Shown here in pieces: positions 28,026 to 35,666 of a stretch of DNA of 64,000 nt. Made by a program: the position numbers and the translations under genes. Under the pieces are notes generated by a model. That model did no database searches, was not told where the DNA came from, and was given only the letters and a program-made list of their open reading frames with translations. Each line of letters begins with the position of its first letter. Position 1 is the stretch's first letter. Source of the stretch: Melioribacteraceae bacterium (GTDB taxonomy: Bacteria; Bacteroidota; Ignavibacteria; Ignavibacteriales; Melioribacteraceae); contig JAHBUP010000001.1 of assembly GCA_019638015.1 (NCBI GenBank), positions 3,566,424 to 3,630,423 on the forward strand, written 5' to 3'.

Positions 28026-29711
28026 ATGAGAATCAGCAAATCGTTTATCCCTACTTTAAAAGAAGTTCCCTCAGAGGCAGTAATTCCAAGTCATATTTTG
28101 ATGATACGGGCTGGATTGGTGCGACAATTATCAGCAGGAATTTATTCATGGCTACCGCTCGGTTATAAAATTATAAGAAAAATAATGGATGTTATTCGTG
28201 AAGAGATGAATGCCATTGGTGGGCAAGAATTTCACTATCCAGCACTAAATCCAAAAGAAATTTGGGAACAAACCGGAAGAGTTGAAGCATTTGGTGATAT
28301 TCTTTTTCATATTAAAAATAGAGATTATGTACTGGCTCCTACCCATGAAGAAATTGTTGCCTATCACGCGAAGGGAGCTATTGTTTCTTATAAAGATATG
28401 CCTCAAATATGGTATCAGATTCAAACCAAATTTAGAAATGAACCAAGACCTCGAAGCGGTGTTATACGAGGCAGACAATTTATTATGAAAGACGCTTACA
28501 CTCTCGATAAAGATTTTGAGGGACTTGATATTGGTTATGCATTACATGATAAAGCGTACAGGGCAATCTTTGATAGATGCGGGTTAAAATATTTTGTGGT
28601 TGGAGCATCGAGCGGGGCGATGGGAGGAAGTAAAAGTGAAGAGTTTATGGTTAAGAGTGAAGCCGGAGAAGATACCGTAGCTTATTGTGAAAAGTGTCAG
28701 TATGCGGCAAACTCTGAAGTTGCGCAGTCAATTGCAGAACCGGCAAAAAAACATGATGAAAGCAAAACTGTCTTTGAAATTTCTACGCCGAACATAAAAT
28801 CAATAGATGAACTTTGCGCTTTTTTAAGTATTAATGAAAAAGAAACCGCCAAATCTAGAGTATATATTCATGAAGGTACTCCCGTTTTAGTTTTAATGAA
28901 TGGAAACGATGAGGTCAACGAAACAAAACTTGGTAATGTATTGGGCGGTAATGTTCGTCCTTGCCATCCTGAGGAATTAAAGGAGATAAGTGGTGCCGAT
29001 GCAGGATCGATTGGACCAATTGGATTTAAGCATAGAATTTTAGCGGATAATCTTTTAAAGAACGCAAATAATCTTTACAGCGGCGCAAACAAAAATGATT
29101 ATCACTTAGGTGGAATTGATTTAACGCGCGATGTGGCAGGAGTTGAGTATTTTGATTTAAGAATTGCACAGAGCGGAGAAAAATGTATTCGATGCGGATC
29201 TCCACTTGAAGTGTTCAAAGCAATTGAGCTTGGGCATATCTTTAAGCTTGGTACTAAATATTCTGAAGCTCTTGGTGTAAATTTTCTTGATGAAAATGGA
29301 AAAGAAAAACCGGTTGTTATGGGAAGCTATGGTATTGGTGTAGAAAGAATACTTGCTTGTTTTATTGAACAGAATTATGATGATAGAGGATTAATTTGGA
29401 AAGAACCACTTCAGCCGTTCGATATTCATTTAATCGGTTTAAATATGAAGAATGCCGAAGTATCAAAATTTGCTGAAAAAGTATATCTTGATTTAATAGC
29501 TGATGGTTACGAAGTTTTGTTTGATGACCGCACAGATGCAAGTGCCGGATTTAAGTTTAATGACGCTGATCTTTTGGGTATGCCGGTTCAAGTTATCGTT
29601 GGGGAAAAGAATTTGAAAGAAGGTAAAGTTGAACTGAAGAACCGTAAAACGGGAAACAAGATTGTAATTGCATTAGATAATTTATTGAATCAACTGCAAG
29701 AGCATTTTTAA
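28026..29711 (+). CDS. proS: Prolyl-tRNA synthetase
   Basis: A 561-aa class II aminoacyl-tRNA synthetase that charges tRNA-Pro. The N-terminus has SFIPTLKEVPSEA, then LIRAGLVRQLSAGIYSWLP-type class II motif 1, with motif 2 in FRNEPRPRSGVIRGRQFIMKD near 138-158. Motif 3, VMGSYGIGVERILACFIEQ, occurs near 438-456. The INS editing domain (YbaK-like, about 235-390) that removes mischarged alanine is present, so this is the bacterial (not archaeal/eukaryotic) type of usual length. The anticodon-binding domain is C-terminal. It is monocistronic or followed by the RsmI-like gene after 111 bases with a REP-like repeat between. Confidence 0.96.
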   Translation: MRISKSFIPTLKEVPSEAVIPSHILMIRAGLVRQLSAGIYSWLPLGYKIIRKIMDVIREEMNAIGGQEFHYPALNPKEIWEQTGRVEAFGDILFHIKNRDYVLAPTHEEIVAYHAKGAIVSYKDMPQIWYQIQTKFRNEPRPRSGVIRGRQFIMKDAYTLDKDFEGLDIGYALHDKAYRAIFDRCGLKYFVVGASSGAMGGSKSEEFMVKSEAGEDTVAYCEKCQYAANSEVAQSIAEPAKKHDESKTVFEISTPNIKSIDELCAFLSINEKETAKSRVYIHEGTPVLVLMNGNDEVNETKLGNVLGGNVRPCHPEELKEISGADAGSIGPIGFKHRILADNLLKNANNLYSGANKNDYHLGGIDLTRDVAGVEYFDLRIAQSGEKCIRCGSPLEVFKAIELGHIFKLGTKYSEALGVNFLDENGKEKPVVMGSYGIGVERILACFIEQNYDDRGLIWKEPLQPFDIHLIGLNMKNAEVSKFAEKVYLDLIADGYEVLFDDRTDASAGFKFNDADLLGMPVQVIVGEKNLKEGKVELKNRKTGNKIVIALDNLLNQLQEHF

Positions 29712-29734
29712 TTTGTTATGTTGAATCAAGTTGA

Positions 29735-29803
29735 TGCTGAAACAAGTTCAGCATGACAATGGTTATCGCTCTTTTAGCCGTCATCCCGAACTTGTTTTGG
29801 GAT
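29735..29803. repeat. REP-like palindromic element
   Basis: Two nested hairpins lie between proS and the methyltransferase gene. The first is TGCTGAA-acaag-TTCAGCA; the second has ATCCC and GGGAT arms. The whole is an imperfect inverted repeat: 29741-29757 is the reverse complement of 29780-29796 in 15 of 17 positions. The core GTCATCCCGA recurs at 47321-47330. It may also end transcription or shape mRNA 3' ends. Confidence 0.6.
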
Positions 29804-29822
29804 CTAAATAGTAGGAAGATTA

Positions 29823-30497
29823 ATGAAATCCAAATTACATATTGTTTCTACTCCAATCGGTAATTATGAGGATATTACATTACGCGCGTTAAAAGTTTTA
29901 AAAGAAGTTGATTTTATTATTTGTGAAGAATTTAAAGAAGCCCGCAGACTGCTCTCACAATATCAAATTGAAAAAGAGCTTGTCTCTCTTAACGAACATA
30001 ATGAAGAGGAATCCTCCCAAGAAATAATTGCCCGATTAAAAAAGGGGGAAACCGCGGCTTTAATATCGGATTGCGGTACTCCCCTATTTTCAGATCCGGG
30101 TAAATATTTAATACATAACTGTATTTCTGAAAAAATTGATTTAATACCTATTCCGGGGGCTAATTCACTTTTACCGGCTCTCGTTGGGTCGGGATTTAGT
30201 TTAGATAAGTTTTATTACGCCGGATGGCTTTCTCCGAAAACAGAAATTCGCAAAAAAGAATTAATCCGCCTAAAAGCAATAAAGGAGTTAATAGTAATAA
30301 TGGAAACTCCCTACCGATTAAAGACTATATTGACAGATCTCGAAAAGATATTTAATCCCACCACACATATTTGTGTTTCATTCGATATGACACTTGCTAC
30401 CGAAAAATATTATAGAGGAACAATCCAAGCTATCCTTAAATTAGTGGAGGAACAAAAACTTAAAGGTGAGTTTGTTCTTTTAATTAATAATAGATAA
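29823..30497 (+). CDS. RsmI-family SAM-dependent rRNA methyltransferase (short form)
   Basis: A 224-aa tetrapyrrole-methylase-fold protein like RsmI, which 2'-O-methylates C1402 of 16S rRNA. The N-terminal signature is HIVSTPIGNYEDITLRALKVLKEVDFIICEE, with the SAM-binding ALISDCGTPLFSDPG near 78-92 and IPIPGANSLLPALVGSG following. Two points differ from classic RsmI: the usual CEDTR is CEEFKEARR, and the protein lacks the roughly 50-residue C-terminal helical domain. It could be a divergent subfamily with another substrate. It lies downstream of proS with a REP-like element between. Confidence 0.75.
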   Translation: MKSKLHIVSTPIGNYEDITLRALKVLKEVDFIICEEFKEARRLLSQYQIEKELVSLNEHNEEESSQEIIARLKKGETAALISDCGTPLFSDPGKYLIHNCISEKIDLIPIPGANSLLPALVGSGFSLDKFYYAGWLSPKTEIRKKELIRLKAIKELIVIMETPYRLKTILTDLEKIFNPTTHICVSFDMTLATEKYYRGTIQAILKLVEEQKLKGEFVLLINNR

Positions 30498-30642
30498 GAA
30501 AAAAGAATGATTGTTTTATCCAATTCGCTTAATTTATAATAATAGAACGATTTCTATTAATCCTATGTTGTATTGAATTGTAGAGGTTAAATTGCTTAGA
30601 TTTCAGACAAATAAAAACATTATATAATAACTTGGAGAAAAT

Positions 30643-31188
30643 ATGTTACAGGTTCAGGATGTGGATCTCACACCGAATCCCCAAGCGCTAAAATTCATTT
30701 TGAATGAAAAACTTTTAAATAGAGAAACCAGAAATTACCAGAATAAAGAACAAGCTATTAACGATCCTTTAGCAAAAGGTATCTTCGAAATTGAGGGAGT
30801 AGTTTCTGTTTTTTATATGGATAAGTTTATAACCATTGAAAAGGATTCTAAAGCAGCATGGGGTCAAATTCAGAGACCATTTGTTGAGTTCATCAAAAAT
30901 TTTGATAAAGCACAAATTCCGGCAGAAGTCGAAGTGCCGCAAATGTCATCTGAGGAAGAGACCGAACTTCTTAAAAAGATTAATGAAATATTGGATACCA
31001 GAGTTCGTCCAGCATTGGCCGGTGATGGTGGTGGATTGGAAGTTATTGGATTAGAGGGAACTACTCTTTCAATACGTTATCAAGGAGCTTGCGGAAGCTG
31101 CCCAAGTTCAATTCGAGGTACATTAGTCGCAATTGAAAATTTATTGAGAAGAGAAGTCAGCCCTAGTATTGAAGTAATACCCGGATAA
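30643..31188 (+). CDS. Nfu-type iron-sulfur cluster scaffold/carrier protein
   Basis: A 181-aa cytosolic protein with an Nfu N-terminal domain (about 5-90; TPNPQALKFILNEKL and GIFEIEGVVSVFYMDKFITIEK) and a NifU-like C-terminal domain (about 100-178). The latter has the cluster-binding CxxC in GACGSCPSSIRGT, with RPALAGDGGG before it. It takes a [4Fe-4S] cluster from a scaffold and hands it to target proteins. The start ATG is preceded by TTGGAGAAA. It is followed by a strong terminator and is probably monocistronic. Confidence 0.92.
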   Translation: MLQVQDVDLTPNPQALKFILNEKLLNRETRNYQNKEQAINDPLAKGIFEIEGVVSVFYMDKFITIEKDSKAAWGQIQRPFVEFIKNFDKAQIPAEVEVPQMSSEEETELLKKINEILDTRVRPALAGDGGGLEVIGLEGTTLSIRYQGACGSCPSSIRGTLVAIENLLRREVSPSIEVIPG

Positions 31189-31212
31189 GTTTAATTATTA
31201 TTTTGAGAAGAA

Positions 31213-31239
31213 AGCCGTTGAATTCAACGGCTTTTTTTT
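31213..31239 (+). terminator. Terminator of the Nfu gene
   Basis: AGCCGTTG-AATT-CAACGGCT is a perfect 8-bp stem with 4-base loop, preceded by AA and followed by eight T residues. It lies about 25 bases past the Nfu stop; the reverse reading has a run of A and may serve the opposing gene less well. Confidence 0.88.
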
Positions 31240-32575
31240 ATTCGAAATTCTGTGATTCATCGTCATAAACATGTTCATTAAATATTGTCTCGAGTTCTTC
31301 CTCGAAGAAAAATTTATCCTCACCAAATGCCGGTTTTAATTCATCGAGCCAAATTGCATCTTCATTGTAATCTGCAAAAAATGGGCGAGCAACCCAGTCG
31401 GGATTTCTCCCCTGTAAAAATCTCATTACAATTATTTTTTGCTTGTTAACTTCACTAACTCCAAGCATTTGAATTTTACCAGGTGTAGCACTCATACTGG
31501 GACCTCGAACAGTTCTGCATACACCACTCACAGATTGGTAAGCTTTTCTAAAAATATTCCACGCCTCAACTAAGGGCATACCAAAAAAGTGCTGTGCACC
31601 GGTATCACGCGCAACAAACATATAATATGGGATACAGCTTAAATTAACCTGCTTACGCCACATCTCACTCCAAATTTCAGGTTTATCATTTATATGTTTC
31701 ATAACCGGCGATTGTGTTCTAATCTGCGCACCGGTGGCTCTAATTCTTTTAATTGCTTCCTTAACCGCATCTGTTGATAGCTCAATTGGATGATTAAAGT
31801 GAGCCATTATTGCCAGGTTTTTTCCTTTGGCAATAATTTTATCGAACAGTTTTATTAACTCATCCGCATCTGTATCTTTAGTAAATCTATAGGGCCAATA
31901 AGCAAGCGCTTTTGTACCAAAACGGATAGTTTGAATATTATAGAGGTCATCATCAAGTAGCTCATCAATATAAAAAGCCAATCTTTTTGTGCTCATAATT
32001 AATGGATCTCCGCCAGTAAATAAAACGTCTGTTACTTCGCGATGTGCCTTTAAATATTTTATGAGAAGTTCAACCTCTTTCATCGCAAATTTCATATCAG
32101 CCATTCCAACAAATTGAGGCCATCTAAAACAAAATGTGCAATACGCATGGCAAGTTTGTCCTTGACTTGGGAAGAAAAGAACTGTTTCTCGATATTTATG
32201 CTGAATCCCCGTCAATTCAATTCCATCAATTGAAGGTACATTGTGTTTTTGCCCCGCGGGGTGGGGATTGAGTTCATGTCTAATCTCATTTATTAATGGT
32301 TTCATCTCATCAATTTGATGCCCATCATTAAACATTTTTTCCACTTTAGAATAATGATGATTCTGAAGCATCTCCTTTCTCGGAAATGTAAGTGTAAAAA
32401 TCGGGTCATCGGGGATATTCGACCAGTCAATTAAATTCTCAACAACATAGTTGTTGGTTTTAAAAGGGAGAACATTGCCGACTATATCAATAGCGTCATA
32501 GTCAATTTTGCTGAGTTTTTTTAGCGCGTCAATCTCCATGTAATTTCGGAGAGTATAATTTTTGTAGGTATGCAT
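31238..32575 (-). CDS. KamA-like radical SAM aminomutase (lysine 2,3-aminomutase family)
   Basis: A 445-aa radical SAM enzyme. The cluster motif CHAYCTFCFR (Cys about 142, 146, 149) fits the CxxxCxxC form with the KamA-type following R. FTGGDPLIMSTKRL (about 191) is the GGDP SAM-binding motif, and RTQSPVMKHIND precedes the substrate region. A Lys that could bind PLP is in SATPGKIQM at about 367, where true lysine 2,3-aminomutases have a longer glycine-rich PGGGGK. It likely moves an amino group on an unknown substrate. There is a strong AAGGAGG five bases before the ATG. Classical LAM is the alternative. Confidence 0.78.
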   Translation of the reverse strand: MHTYKNYTLRNYMEIDALKKLSKIDYDAIDIVGNVLPFKTNNYVVENLIDWSNIPDDPIFTLTFPRKEMLQNHHYSKVEKMFNDGHQIDEMKPLINEIRHELNPHPAGQKHNVPSIDGIELTGIQHKYRETVLFFPSQGQTCHAYCTFCFRWPQFVGMADMKFAMKEVELLIKYLKAHREVTDVLFTGGDPLIMSTKRLAFYIDELLDDDLYNIQTIRFGTKALAYWPYRFTKDTDADELIKLFDKIIAKGKNLAIMAHFNHPIELSTDAVKEAIKRIRATGAQIRTQSPVMKHINDKPEIWSEMWRKQVNLSCIPYYMFVARDTGAQHFFGMPLVEAWNIFRKAYQSVSGVCRTVRGPSMSATPGKIQMLGVSEVNKQKIIVMRFLQGRNPDWVARPFFADYNEDAIWLDELKPAFGEDKFFFEEELETIFNEHVYDDESQNFE

Positions 32576-32714
32576 GATACCTCCTTTTTATTGAGATAAT
32601 GGACAGCAGAGGAAATTTAGTGGGCGAAGTTTTGCCCGGTGAATCTTGAAGTGATTACAAAATAAGAAAAATTAGATAGAAGTCAAGGTTATAAATACGA
32701 TTTTTAAAACTGAA

Positions 32715-32737
32715 CGAGCCGACATTAAACCGGCTCG
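32715..32737. terminator. Hairpin, probable terminator of the 54-aa gene
   Basis: CGAGCCG, a nine-base loop and CGGCTCG give a 7-bp GC-rich stem, 23 bases past the stop of the small gene at 32761-32925 on the minus strand. The following T-run is weak (TTCAGTTTT) in that direction and AATAAAAAAC in the other, so it may be bidirectional. Confidence 0.5.
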
Positions 32738-32760
32738 CAATAAAAAACTAAGCAAAAGAA

Positions 32761-32925
32761 TTATTTAATCTCTGTAACTTTGCTTATATCATCAAGCTTA
32801 ACAAACTTTTCATTGAATTTATAATTTCCTTCAGCAGTTTTAATTGTCTTGATGAATTTTACATTAACACCGGAAACTTGGCTTTTCTTCTTCGCTTTAT
32901 CGCCAAATGATTGTTGTTTTGCCAT
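32761..32925 (-). CDS. Small basic protein, 54 aa
   Basis: A small gene too short for most ORF filters. The product starts MAKQQSFGDKAKKKSQ, continues VSGVNVKFIKTIKTAEGNY and ends KLDDISKVTEIK. AGGAG lies eight bases before the ATG on the minus strand, and a hairpin follows the stop. The basic, lysine-rich N-terminus on a short beta-like body recalls small ribosome-associated or RNA-binding proteins of Bacteroidota, but I cannot assign it. It lies between the KamA-like and YbaK genes in a 430-base gap. Confidence 0.72.
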   Translation of the reverse strand: MAKQQSFGDKAKKKSQVSGVNVKFIKTIKTAEGNYKFNEKFVKLDDISKVTEIK

Positions 32926-33005
32926 TACATATACTCCTAAAAATTGAGCCCAAATTTATAGAAAAAAGGATTTAAATAAAAATTATTGTGCTATTTGCTT
33001 TAAAA

Positions 33006-33470
33006 TCAAATTAAATCTGCTGTTTTAGCATCAATTACGCGTTTTAAATCTACTGGTGCTATTTTAATTTGCGTTCCCCTCACACCGGCACTTATAAAAA
33101 TAAAATCGAAAATCTCACAAGTCTCATCAATAAATGTTGGAAAAAGCTTCTTCATTCCAATTGGAGAACACCCGCCCCGAATATAACCCGTTAATGATTG
33201 AATCTCCTTCACTTTTATCATCTCAATTTTTTTTGAAGAGGAGACTATTGCAGCTTTCTTCAGATTTAATTCTTGGTCTCCTGGGATCACAAAAACAAGT
33301 AATTCATTTTTTTCATTTCTAGTAACAAGAGTCTTAAAGACTGACTCCGGATCGGCATTTATTTTTTTTGCAACGGAAACAGCATCCAGTTCATCTTCGC
33401 TTACATCGTAATCAAATGTTTGGTGATCTATTTTTTTTGATTCTAGAATGCGTACCGCGTTAGTTTTCAT
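33006..33470 (-). CDS. ybaK: Cys-tRNA(Pro) deacylase, YbaK/EbsC family
   Basis: A 154-aa protein of the YbaK/ProX editing superfamily. It has KTNAVRILESKKIDHQTFDYD at the start, SVFKTLVTRNEKNELLVFVIPG near 42-63, and the conserved GYIRGGCSPIGMKKLFPTFID (Gly-Gly-Cys-Ser-Pro-Ile-Gly) near 94-114. Length is typical. YbaK clears cysteine wrongly put on tRNA-Pro by ProS, complementing the alanine editing of the ProS insertion domain seen at 28026. A single gene, reading in the same direction as the protease gene upstream (15 bases away). Confidence 0.9.
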   Translation of the reverse strand: MKTNAVRILESKKIDHQTFDYDVSEDELDAVSVAKKINADPESVFKTLVTRNEKNELLVFVIPGDQELNLKKAAIVSSSKKIEMIKVKEIQSLTGYIRGGCSPIGMKKLFPTFIDETCEIFDFIFISAGVRGTQIKIAPVDLKRVIDAKTADLI

Positions 33471-33484
33471 TTTTAATTAATAAA

Positions 33485-35554
33485 TTATCCAACTTTGGAA
33501 AGTATTAGATCTGTTAATATTCTGCCGCTTTCCTTCAAATCGAAATCCGGTTCACTTTTTTTAACAGCCTCAACCTCTTTTTTATCTTTGATTTTTATTC
33601 CAGTCAATTTAGCTCTCTCTTCTTCCCTTTTCTTCTTTCTATCCTCGGCAAGTTTTCTCTCTTCTTTTCTTTGATTCTCATTTAGAGAAACTGTTTTCTT
33701 TGATTGATTAGCATTAAACTCGGCAATTTCATCTAAATGAATTTGATACTCGGGATCTGTTTTCATTCTATGATCATGTTTTTTCAGCAGCATCTGAATA
33801 ATATCTTCATACTCATTCACTTTGCTGAACTGTGTAGTATTAATTTTATCGAATGCAAGAGCGCTCGGTTTAGCCCGTTCCCCCATCTCTTCAGTTTCGT
33901 AAGGGGACGGAAATTCTATATCCGGCTGAACTCCTAATCTTTGAGTGGAATTACCGGTAATTCTGTAAAACTTTGCGACTGTCATTTTAATCTGTCCCAT
34001 TTTTTTATTTGAAACCGGAACAATTTTATTAAGATCAATCATGTTTTGAACAGTACCTTTGCCGTACGAATTTTCACCCAAAACAATACCTGCTCCATAA
34101 TCTTGAATAGCGCCGGCAAAAATTTCCGAGGCTGATGCGCTGAATCTATTAATAATTACCGCGAGCGGACCATTATAATACACATTGGCATCGTAATCGT
34201 TTTCAACCTCGATAATATTTGTTGAATTTCTCACCTGCACAACGGGACCCGTTTTAATAAACAAACCGGTTAAACTAATTGCTTCTTGAAGCGAACCGCC
34301 CCCATTATTTCTTAAATCTAAAATTACCCCATCAACTTTTTCTGTTTTGAATTTATCAAGTATCTTTTTTACATCACGTGTTGTCGAGCGGTAATCGGGT
34401 TTCCCCAATCTATGTCCTTCCCAATCAGTGTAAAAGGAGGGTAATTTAATTACTCCATATCTGTAATCAATTCCTTCATTTCTAATATTAATTATTTCAT
34501 CCTTAGCCGCTTGATCTTCTAACTTTACTTCTTCTCTAACAATTTTTATTTCCTGAGGAGCGCCGTTTATACCATCTTTTGCTTTTAAAATAGATAAACG
34601 AACAGTGGTGCCTTTTTTACCTCTAATTAATTGAATTGCGTCATCCAATCTCCAGCCAATAATATCAACCAGTTCACCATCTTCTCCTTGTCCAACGGCA
34701 ATAATTCTATCTTCTTCCTGGAGAAGACCGCTTTTAAATGCTGGTCCACCAGCTACAATACCGGCAACAATAGTATAATCATTTTCGGAACGAAGTGTAG
34801 CGCCAATACCTTCAAGAGAGAGCTTCATCGCAATATTAAAATTGTCTGAAGCCGCGGGAGAAAAATAATCTGTGTGAGGATCAATTACCTGTGTAAATGA
34901 ATTAACAGCTAATGAAAAAACATCTTCTGCTTCGTACTGCAAAATTATTTTATGAAAATTTTGATATCGCTTCAATATAACTTCGGCAGAACTTTTTTGA
35001 TCTTTTCCGCTAAGTACTAAATTAAGAATATCACTTTTAACCCGCAGTCTCCATAGTTCGTTAAGCTCTTCAGGAGAAATCGCCCAGGGCAACTCTTTAC
35101 GATCGGGGACGAATGATTCATCCACCGTAAAATCAAACTCTGTACTCAAAAGATTCCGAACATGCTTTATTCTTTCGTCTAATCTGTTCTTATAAATATT
35201 AAATATTTTGAAGGGTACTTCTAAATTTCCTTCTTTTAAAAAATCATCAAACTGAAGTCTGTAGGTTTCAAACTCATCAATATCAGATTTCAAAAAGTAG
35301 AGTTTATTATTATCTAAATTTTGAATGTACTCATCAAAGATTTTGGAAGATAATGAATCATTTAACACTTGCTTTTTATAGTGGTAACTAGAAAGCATTT
35401 GTGTAATTACCTGACTAGTCCTTTTGTGAAATTCGTCCGGTATTACTACTGCCGATGAATCAATTTTATGATTTTTATTTAATACCGCTTCAGGGTTTTG
35501 AGCAAATATATTTATAGCCAAAACGAAAAGGGTAAATACGATAAGTTTTTTCAT
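33485..35554 (-). CDS. prc: Tail-specific protease (Prc), S41 family
   Basis: A 689-aa exported serine protease that degrades periplasmic proteins from the C-terminus. There is a signal peptide at 1-18, an N-terminal helical Tsp domain (about 40-220), a PDZ domain (about 225-330, with GLLQEEDRIIAVGQG), and the S41 core. The nucleophile Ser is in RFSASASEIFAGAIQDYG and the general base Lys about 25 residues later in NSYGKGTVQ. The C-terminal DUF3340-like region has lysine-glutamate-rich helices (RKKREEERAKL). Domain order and length are those of the Prc/Tsp type, not the short CtpA. Confidence 0.92.
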   Translation of the reverse strand: MKKLIVFTLFVLAINIFAQNPEAVLNKNHKIDSSAVVIPDEFHKRTSQVITQMLSSYHYKKQVLNDSLSSKIFDEYIQNLDNNKLYFLKSDIDEFETYRLQFDDFLKEGNLEVPFKIFNIYKNRLDERIKHVRNLLSTEFDFTVDESFVPDRKELPWAISPEELNELWRLRVKSDILNLVLSGKDQKSSAEVILKRYQNFHKIILQYEAEDVFSLAVNSFTQVIDPHTDYFSPAASDNFNIAMKLSLEGIGATLRSENDYTIVAGIVAGGPAFKSGLLQEEDRIIAVGQGEDGELVDIIGWRLDDAIQLIRGKKGTTVRLSILKAKDGINGAPQEIKIVREEVKLEDQAAKDEIINIRNEGIDYRYGVIKLPSFYTDWEGHRLGKPDYRSTTRDVKKILDKFKTEKVDGVILDLRNNGGGSLQEAISLTGLFIKTGPVVQVRNSTNIIEVENDYDANVYYNGPLAVIINRFSASASEIFAGAIQDYGAGIVLGENSYGKGTVQNMIDLNKIVPVSNKKMGQIKMTVAKFYRITGNSTQRLGVQPDIEFPSPYETEEMGERAKPSALAFDKINTTQFSKVNEYEDIIQMLLKKHDHRMKTDPEYQIHLDEIAEFNANQSKKTVSLNENQRKEERKLAEDRKKKREEERAKLTGIKIKDKKEVEAVKKSEPDFDLKESGRILTDLILSKVG

Positions 35555-35666
35555 TTATTTCCCGATAGTTAAATTATTGAGTCTTTCATACAAACTTAGT
35601 CGATCAATGTTTCGTGTAAAACTTGATCCCTATCAATAACAAATAAAATCAAAAATAAATTCTATT

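Noticed and set aside
29735-29803. Possible riboswitch or CRISPR repeat
   Set aside because: Only one unit, no spacer pattern; the structure is two nested hairpins shared with another gap, so a REP-like element explains it better.
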